From Azospirillum sp. 412522 (lineage in GTDB: Bacteria > Pseudomonadota > Alphaproteobacteria > Azospirillales > Azospirillaceae): a stretch of DNA of 64,000 bases. Below, piece by piece: positions 58,585 through 64,000 of the stretch. The notes below the pieces were generated by a model, which saw only the letters and a list, made by a program, of their open reading frames with translations, did no database searches and had not been told where the DNA came from. The translations under genes were made by a program, and so were the position numbers. The stretch spans positions 62,001 through 126,000 of the forward strand of contig NZ_RWIJ01000001.1 in NCBI RefSeq assembly GCF_019805165.1, written 5' to 3'. Every line of letters starts with the position of its first letter. The stretch's first letter is position 1.

Positions 58585-60549
58585 ATGGTGACTTCGGTGA
58601 CGTCCAACATCGCCATCACGCTGCCCGACGGCAGCGTGCGGGAGTTCGACCGGCCGGTGACGGGGCTTGAGATTGCCCAGTCCATCGGTTCGCGCCTGGC
58701 CAAAGATGCGCTTGCCGTCAAGATCGACGGCACGGTGAAGGACCTCACCACCACCGTCACTACCAACGCCAAGATCGAGATCGTCACGCGCAACCACGGC
58801 GACGCTCTCGAGGTCATCCGCCACGATGCCGCCCATGTGCTGGCAGACGCGGTGCAGAAGCTCTATCCCGGCACGCAGGTCACCATCGGCCCGTCGATCG
58901 CCACCGGCTTCTACTATGACTTCGCGCGCGACGAGCCGTTCACGCCCGAGGATCTGGAGAAGATCGAGGCGAAGATGCGCGAGATCGTCGGGGCCGACAT
59001 CCCGATCGTGCGCGAGGTGTGGGACCGCGACGAGGCGGTCGCCTACTTCAAGAATCTCGGCGAGCACTACAAGGCCGAGCTGATCGAGGCGATCCCGCAG
59101 GGCGAGCCGGTGTCGATCTACCGCCAGGGCGACTGGCTCGATCTGTGCCGCGGTCCGCACGCCATGACGACCGGCAAGGTCGGCCAGGGCTTCAAGCTGA
59201 TGAAGGTGGCCGGCGCCTATTGGCGGGGCGACAGCCGCAACCCAATGCTCCAGCGCATCTACGGCACCGCCTGGCGCGACGAGAAGGAGCTGAAGGCCTA
59301 CCTGCACCAGATCGAGGAGGCGGAGAAGCGCGACCACCGCAAGCTGGGCAAGGAACTCGACCTGTTCCATGTGCAGGAGGAGGCGGTCGGCTCGGTCTTC
59401 TGGCATCCGAAGGGCTGGACGCTCTACCAGACGCTGGAAAACTACATCCGCACCAAGCTGAAGGGCGCCGGCTATGTCGAGGTGAAGACGCCGCAGCTGA
59501 TCGACAGCTCGCTGTTCAAGGCGTCGGGCCACTGGGACATGTATGGCGACAACATGTTCAAGGTGGAGGCCGACGGCGGCGAGAAGCTGCTGGGCATCAA
59601 GCCGATGAACTGCCCCGGCCATGTCCAGATCTTCCGCCACGGCCTGCGCTCCTACCGCGACCTGCCGATCCGCATGGCGGAGTTCGGCGCCTGCCACCGC
59701 AACGAGCCGTCGGGCGCGCTCCACGGCATCATGCGCGTGCGCGCCTTCACCCAGGACGACGCCCACATCTTCTGCACCGAGGATCAGGTGCAGAGCGAGG
59801 CGGCCGAGTATTTCAAGCTGCAGCTCGGAGTCTACAAGGATCTGGGCTTCGACAAGATCTCGGTGAAGCTGGCGCTGCGCCCGGACGTCCGCACCGGCGC
59901 CGACGAGCTGTGGGACCGCGCTGAAGGCGCCCTGGCCCAGGCGCTGCGCGACGCCGGGCTGGAGTATGAGGAGCTGCCGGGCGAAGGTGCCTTCTACGGC
60001 CCGAAGGTGGAGTTCCACCTGACCGACGCCATCGGCCGGACCTGGCAGTGCGGCACCTTGCAGTACGATCCGAACCTGCCGGAGCGGCTCGACGCCAGCT
60101 ATATCGGCGAGGATGGCGCCCGCCATCGTCCGATCATGTTGCACCGGGCGATCCTGGGGTCGATGGAGCGCTTCATCGGCATGCTGATCGAGCATTACGC
60201 CGGCAAGTTCCCGCTGTGGCTGTCGCCGGTCCAGGTGACCGTCGCCACCATCACCAGCGAGGCCGACGGCTATGCCGAGGAGGTCGCCAAGCTGTTGAAG
60301 CGCAAGGGCCTGCGGGTCGAACTCGACACCCGCAACGAGAAGATCAACCTGAAGGTCCGCGAGCACAGCCTGCAGAAGGTGCCGCTGATGCTGGTTGTCG
60401 GAAAGCGCGAGGCGGACGAGAGGACGGTCGCGCTCCGCGTGCTGGGTGGCAAGGATCAGGAAATTCTTGCCCTCGATGCGGCGGTTGCTAAACTGCTTGA
60501 GGATGCGAAATCGCCGGCCGGCGATGTCGTGACCGACTCGCCGTTCTAA
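58585..60549 (+). CDS. thrS: threonyl-tRNA synthetase
   Basis: A 654-residue class II synthetase. TGS domain at 1-70 ([15 protein letters not shown]), editing domain with HDAAH and CRGPH, catalytic core with [25 protein letters not shown] and [17 protein letters not shown], and the C-terminal anticodon domain. Usual length. No leader RNA motif is obvious in the 175 bases upstream. infC follows, as in many bacteria. Confidence 0.96.
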   Translation: MVTSVTSNIAITLPDGSVREFDRPVTGLEIAQSIGSRLAKDALAVKIDGTVKDLTTTVTTNAKIEIVTRNHGDALEVIRHDAAHVLADAVQKLYPGTQVTIGPSIATGFYYDFARDEPFTPEDLEKIEAKMREIVGADIPIVREVWDRDEAVAYFKNLGEHYKAELIEAIPQGEPVSIYRQGDWLDLCRGPHAMTTGKVGQGFKLMKVAGAYWRGDSRNPMLQRIYGTAWRDEKELKAYLHQIEEAEKRDHRKLGKELDLFHVQEEAVGSVFWHPKGWTLYQTLENYIRTKLKGAGYVEVKTPQLIDSSLFKASGHWDMYGDNMFKVEADGGEKLLGIKPMNCPGHVQIFRHGLRSYRDLPIRMAEFGACHRNEPSGALHGIMRVRAFTQDDAHIFCTEDQVQSEAAEYFKLQLGVYKDLGFDKISVKLALRPDVRTGADELWDRAEGALAQALRDAGLEYEELPGEGAFYGPKVEFHLTDAIGRTWQCGTLQYDPNLPERLDASYIGEDGARHRPIMLHRAILGSMERFIGMLIEHYAGKFPLWLSPVQVTVATITSEADGYAEEVAKLLKRKGLRVELDTRNEKINLKVREHSLQKVPLMLVVGKREADERTVALRVLGGKDQEILALDAAVAKLLEDAKSPAGDVVTDSPF

Positions 60550-60622
60550 TCGACCTTGCGGATACCGGCCGCTCCTCCGGACGGCCGGCTTCTGCACGGT
60601 TTCAGACCATGGAGAAGCATCC

Positions 60623-61159
60623 ATAGCCAGGATTCCGTCCGAAGCCGCCCCGACCCGTGATGGACCGCGGGTTAACCGGGAGATCTCGGCTCGTTCCGTT
60701 CGTCTCGTCGGTGCCGACGGCGAGATGATCGGGGTGGTGTCGTTGCGCGATGCCCTGCTGGCCGCCGAGGATGCCGGTCTCGATCTGGTCGAGATCGCTC
60801 CCCAGGCAGAACCGCCCGTCTGCAAAATCCTCGACTATGGCAAGTTCAAGTACGAGGCGCAGAAGAAGGCGAACGAAGCCCGCAAGAAGCAGAAGATCAT
60901 CGAGGTCAAGGAGATCAAGCTCCGGCCGAACATCGATGACAACGACTACGACGTGAAGATGCGCTCGGCGCGCCGCTTCCTCGAGGAAGGCGACAAGGTC
61001 AAGGTGACCCTGCGCTTCCGCGGCCGTGAGATGGCGCACCAGGATCTGGGGATGAAGGTGCTTGTCCGCGTCCGCGACGAGCTGGAGGCGCTGGCGAAGG
61101 TCGAGCAGATGCCGAAGCTCGAAGGCCGGCAGATGGTCATGGTGCTGGCCCCGCGTTGA
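60623..61159 (+). CDS. infC: translation initiation factor IF-3 with AUA start
   Basis: A 178-residue factor. The coding sequence continues upstream of the first ATG through [18 protein letters not shown], the family N-terminus. The best start is ATA at 60623, eight bases after GGAG (60611-60614); an ATT three codons later is too far from it. AUU/AUA starts are typical of infC and support autoregulation, because IF-3 rejects non-standard start codons. The N-domain, Lys-rich linker ([16 protein letters not shown]) and C-domain are complete. Confidence 0.9.
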   Translation: MARIPSEAAPTRDGPRVNREISARSVRLVGADGEMIGVVSLRDALLAAEDAGLDLVEIAPQAEPPVCKILDYGKFKYEAQKKANEARKKQKIIEVKEIKLRPNIDDNDYDVKMRSARRFLEEGDKVKVTLRFRGREMAHQDLGMKVLVRVRDELEALAKVEQMPKLEGRQMVMVLAPR

Positions 61160-61181
61160 CGCTGGGTCTGTGTCCTCGATA

Positions 61182-61219
61182 GGAAAAGGCCCGTCCGGGA
61201 TGCCGGATGGGCCTTTTCC
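61182..61219 (+). terminator. rho-independent terminator of infC
   Basis: GGAAAAGGCCC...GTCCGG pairs with CCGGAT...GGGCCTTTTCC around a short loop with one mismatch. It also faces the convergent hydrolase gene. Confidence 0.8.
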
Positions 61220-61245
61220 GTTGGGAGATTGGAAGGGGCGGCGCC

Positions 61246-62637
61246 TTACCGCAGCGGCCGGTCGTCGAGGATGACGACGTAGCAGGTGTGGCGGGTGAAT
61301 TTGGCGCAATTGTCGAGCGCGGCGCGGCGGGCGGCGTCCTCGCTGGGCATGCCGGCCTTCCAGCCGAAGGCGCCGTCCTGCGAGACGGCGAAGGCCTTGC
61401 GCCCGGCGGCCTCCACATAGGCGCCGAACTTCTCCCGTCCGGCGGCCGACAGCTCCGGCGGCGGGGCCAGGCCGACGCGGGTGGGGCGCGGCGTTTCCGC
61501 CGGCGGGACGGCCGCCATCTCGGCCGCGGCGCCGGCCGGGCGGTCGTTGAGGTAGGCGATGCGGCAGCCCTTCTGGGTGTGCGACATGCAGTTTTCCAGC
61601 GCGCCCTTCTGCGCTTCGTCCAGGCTGCGCATGCCGGACTTCCAGCCGAAGGCCCCGTCGGACGACACGGCGAAGGCCTTGTTGCCGCCGGCCTCGACAT
61701 AGGCGGGGAACTTGGCCCGGTTGGCGGCCGACAGTTCCGGTGGCGGGGCGAGCGCCGGCAGCGACACCGTGATCGGCGTGCCGCGCGGGACCAGACCGTT
61801 CTTCGCCAGGAAGCCATCGACCATCGGCGTCCATTGCGGGATGGCGGCGCTGAAGAAGCCGTGCCCGTCCTTGCCGTTGGCCGGGGCGGCGATGAATTCC
61901 GCCCGTCCGCCCGCCTGGGTGAAGGCTTCCCACATGCGCCGGGCGAGGTCGGGGCCGAAGAACAGGTCGTTCTCGGAATAGATCCACAGGGTGGGAACGC
62001 GCGAGCTGCGGCCCATCGTGCCGAAGGCGGCGACCAGCCGGTTCTCCTGGCAGACCTCGTTGTCGGCGACGGAGCCGCGGCCGCCGGCGAAGCTGATGGC
62101 CGCCTTCAGTCCCGGCGGCGGGTCGGCGCTGAGCGCGACGCTGGCGAGGCCGCCGGCCGACACGCCGACCGCCAGGATGCGGCTGGCGTCGGCGTAGGGC
62201 TGGCCCGCGACGTAGCGGATGGCCTGACGGAGATCCTCGCTGCTCTGGCGGGCGGACCGCATGTAGTCGGGGTTGTCGCAGGGGCCGGTCGATTCGCTGT
62301 AGGGGCCGTCCGACCCGCCATAGCCACGCCGCATCACCGACACCACCGCCCAGCCGCGCCGGGCGAATTCGCGGGCTTCCGGCAGGTAGCGCAACGGCGT
62401 CATCTGCGCCCGGTCCGCCGGGTTGCGCGGCGCCCCGTGACTGAGGATGGCGATGGGGTAGGGGCCGGGGCCGTCGGGCCGCAGCAGCATCGCCTCCAGC
62501 GTGGCGGAGCTGCCGTCGGGGTAGCGTGCGGGGATCGACAGCGGGGTCTGCGTCAGCCCCTCGGCCAGGGCGGGGCCGCAGCACAGCAGCAGGAGCAGCA
62601 GGGCGAGCAGGCGGCGCGGGTGCTTGGCGGACAGCAT
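61246..62637 (-). CDS. secreted alpha/beta hydrolase with two C-terminal DUF4189-like repeats
   Basis: A 463-residue protein. Signal peptide 1-25 (CCGPALA). Residues about 30-285 form an alpha/beta hydrolase: HGAPRN oxyanion region, nucleophile GVSAGG (Ser160), Asp224 in YSENDLFF and His259 in KDGHGF. After a linker there are two tandem repeats (about 296-367 and 390-463), each LAPPPELSAA, then KAFAVSxDGAFGWKxGM, then a Cys pair and a final DRP. These resemble DUF4189-type repeats. The hydrolase is probably periplasmic; its substrate is unknown. The fusion is unusual. Confidence 0.8.
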   Translation of the reverse strand: MLSAKHPRRLLALLLLLLCCGPALAEGLTQTPLSIPARYPDGSSATLEAMLLRPDGPGPYPIAILSHGAPRNPADRAQMTPLRYLPEAREFARRGWAVVSVMRRGYGGSDGPYSESTGPCDNPDYMRSARQSSEDLRQAIRYVAGQPYADASRILAVGVSAGGLASVALSADPPPGLKAAISFAGGRGSVADNEVCQENRLVAAFGTMGRSSRVPTLWIYSENDLFFGPDLARRMWEAFTQAGGRAEFIAAPANGKDGHGFFSAAIPQWTPMVDGFLAKNGLVPRGTPITVSLPALAPPPELSAANRAKFPAYVEAGGNKAFAVSSDGAFGWKSGMRSLDEAQKGALENCMSHTQKGCRIAYLNDRPAGAAAEMAAVPPAETPRPTRVGLAPPPELSAAGREKFGAYVEAAGRKAFAVSQDGAFGWKAGMPSEDAARRAALDNCAKFTRHTCYVVILDDRPLR

Positions 62638-62735
62638 GGCGGGCGCAGTCTCCGCAAGAAAGGGCTATGCGCCTTTGTACGCCATCTTGCGCTGGGCGTC
62701 AGCCGGGGAAGGATGGGGACGAGGATGGCGCCTTT

Positions 62736-62933
62736 CTACTCCACTCCCTGTCGCGCCACCCGCAGCGCCTCGGCCAACACCTCCGGGTCGCCGATATGGT
62801 TGGCGAGCAGCAGGATCAGCTTGGCGTTCAGGCGGGTGCTCTGGTCGGGAGTCAGGTCGCGGTGGCTGTCGATCAGCAGTTGATAGACGTCGTCCGGGCT
62901 GGCGAAACGCTGCTCGGTCATCAGTTTGGCCAT
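62736..62933 (-). CDS. DUF2783 domain-containing protein
   Basis: A 65-residue helical protein (SPDDVYQLLIDSHRDLT, SxRLNAKLILLLANHIGD) that is one DUF2783 domain. These genes usually lie directly after FAD-dependent aromatic monooxygenases, as here (28-base gap). It may be an accessory subunit, but this has not been shown. Confidence 0.85.
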   Translation of the reverse strand: MAKLMTEQRFASPDDVYQLLIDSHRDLTPDQSTRLNAKLILLLANHIGDPEVLAEALRVARQGVE

Positions 62934-62960
62934 GGGAGGGGCTCCGGAAAATCGAGGAGG

Positions 62961-64000
62961 TCAGCGGCCGGTGGCGCGGCGGCCAATGGCACGGTTCAGC
63001 GCGGCGGACAGGGCAGCGGCATCGAAGCGGCGCCAACGGGCGGCGATGTGCTGGTCGGGGCGGATCAGGTAGACGCTGCCGGGCGTCAGGTCGTAGCGCT
63101 CGCGCAGGCGGCCGGCGCTGTCCACCAGCTCCCCGGCAATGCCGCGGCGCCTTTCGGTCACCGCGTGCCAAGCCAGCGGCAGCGGCCCGGCGGCGAGGGT
63201 GTCCAGCGCCTCTGCCACTTTTGCCGGAACCGGCCCGCCCATTTCGTCGCTGGCGGCGGCGTAGAGCACGGTGAAGCGTCCGTCCAGCGCCTCCGTCAGC
63301 CAGCCGGACCGGTCGTCACGCTCCACCGGCGCGTCGGTGGCCGGCGCCCCCGGCACCATCCGGCCGGCGAAGGCGTCGCCGTCCGGCGTGTTCAGCGGGC
63401 TGTCGGCGTAGGTGGTGGGGGTGGACAGCCGGCCGGAATTGACCAGCGAGCGGGCGAAGGGCTGGTCGACCGCCAGTTCCAGCACGGCGTCGCGGAAGAC
63501 GCGGCTCATCTCGCTCTTCGGCGTGATGAAGTCGGTGGAGCGGGTGGAGTTCAGGATGTTCTCCTTCGCCGCCGCCACCCGTTCGTCGCTGTAGCTGTCC
63601 AGCAGCTTTTCCGGCGCCTTGCCGTCCAGCACCAGCGCCAGCTTCCATACCAGATTGTCGGCGTCGGGCACGCCGCTGTTGGCGCCGCGCGCCCCGAAGG
63701 GCGAGACCTGATGCGCCGAATCGCCGGCGAACAGGATGCGGCCATGGCGGAAGCGCTCCAGCCGCCGGCACTGGAAGGTGTAGACCGAAACCCATTCCAG
63801 TTCGAACGGCGTGTCGGCGCCGAGCATGGCCTGGACGCGGGGAATGACGCGCTCCGGCTTCTTTTCCTCCTCCGGGTCGGCGTCCCAGCCGAGCTGGAAG
63901 TCCAGGCGCCAGACATTGTCGGGCTGCATGTGCAGCAGGGCGGACTGCTTGCGGTGGAAGGGCGGGTCGAACCAGAACCAGCGCTCCGCCGGGAAATCGG
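62961..64000 (-). CDS. FAD-dependent monooxygenase, 3' part (truncated by window edge)
   Basis: The frame is open from the window edge to its stop at 62961; about 346 C-terminal residues are visible. RILFAGDSAHQVSPFGARG is the second FAD/NADPH signature of p-hydroxybenzoate-hydroxylase-type enzymes, followed by GVPDADNLVWKLALV. The last 90 residues form the thioredoxin-like domain (YDLTPGSVYLIRPDQHIAARW) typical of phenol and 3-(3-hydroxyphenyl)propionate hydroxylases. The missing N-terminus would hold the first FAD motif. Probably an aromatic-ring hydroxylase; substrate unknown. Confidence 0.88.
   Translation of the reverse strand, partial: DFPAERWFWFDPPFHRKQSALLHMQPDNVWRLDFQLGWDADPEEEKKPERVIPRVQAMLGADTPFELEWVSVYTFQCRRLERFRHGRILFAGDSAHQVSPFGARGANSGVPDADNLVWKLALVLDGKAPEKLLDSYSDERVAAAKENILNSTRSTDFITPKSEMSRVFRDAVLELAVDQPFARSLVNSGRLSTPTTYADSPLNTPDGDAFAGRMVPGAPATDAPVERDDRSGWLTEALDGRFTVLYAAASDEMGGPVPAKVAEALDTLAAGPLPLAWHAVTERRRGIAGELVDSAGRLRERYDLTPGSVYLIRPDQHIAARWRRFDAAALSAALNRAIGRRATGR

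Overview
The window is high-GC chromosomal DNA from an alphaproteobacterium, most likely a Rhodospirillales/Azospirillum-like organism. The basis is the set of housekeeping genes and their order: an atpHAGDC F1 operon with no F0 genes attached, recR-ybaB-dnaX beside a small SRP RNA, an ObgE-independent pgk, coq7, an IalB-family protein, a glutamyl-Q-tRNA(Asp) synthetase, and a pyrD-EAL-thrS-infC block. The genus is an inference; no ribosomal RNA gene is present to settle it.

Layout. 0-6 kb: IalB-family secreted protein, a 1294-residue autotransporter with a Pro/Thr hinge, an AT-rich gap, a decayed tyrosine-recombinase remnant and two small proteins. 6-10 kb: AhpD-like protein behind a perfect 28-bp palindrome, tRNA-Leu(CAA), dsbB-coq7, HNH nuclease, gluQ. 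10-15 kb (mostly minus strand): recR, ybaB, dnaX, SRP RNA, pgk. 15-23 kb: CYTH-CHAD protein, ParA-like ATPase, orphan histidine kinase, hldE, an entericidin-like lipoprotein, lpdA. 23-31 kb: chemoreceptor, xerC-DUF484-fsa, priA, a Cache-domain protein. 32-37 kb: atpHAGDC. 37-42 kb: ferritin-like protein, GST, rhlE-type helicase, sodC, a Fur-family regulator and a small partner. 42.5-55 kb: a compact block of virion genes in T7 order (capsid, tubular A, tubular B, coiled-coil virion protein, tail fibre, large terminase). 55.5-64 kb: DUF952, pyrD, degenerate EAL protein, thrS, infC, a secreted alpha/beta hydrolase with tandem repeats, DUF2783 and a truncated FAD monooxygenase.

The most interesting object is a nested mobile element of about 4.3 kb (about 46,204-50,531) inserted inside the T7-like late operon, exactly at the stop codon of the tubular-B gene. 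It is flanked by a 22-bp direct repeat with one mismatch, and its left end rebuilds the last codons and stop of the interrupted gene. It carries an AT-richer tyrosine integrase, a Rep-like protein translationally coupled to a 62-residue protein, a serine resolvase with a res-like repeat cluster upstream, and a small membrane protein. It looks like an integrated mini-replicon or satellite using a phage structural gene as its attachment site. The surrounding virion block has no portal, scaffold, small terminase, lysis or replication genes in the window, so it is either a decaying prophage or a retained particle-gene set.
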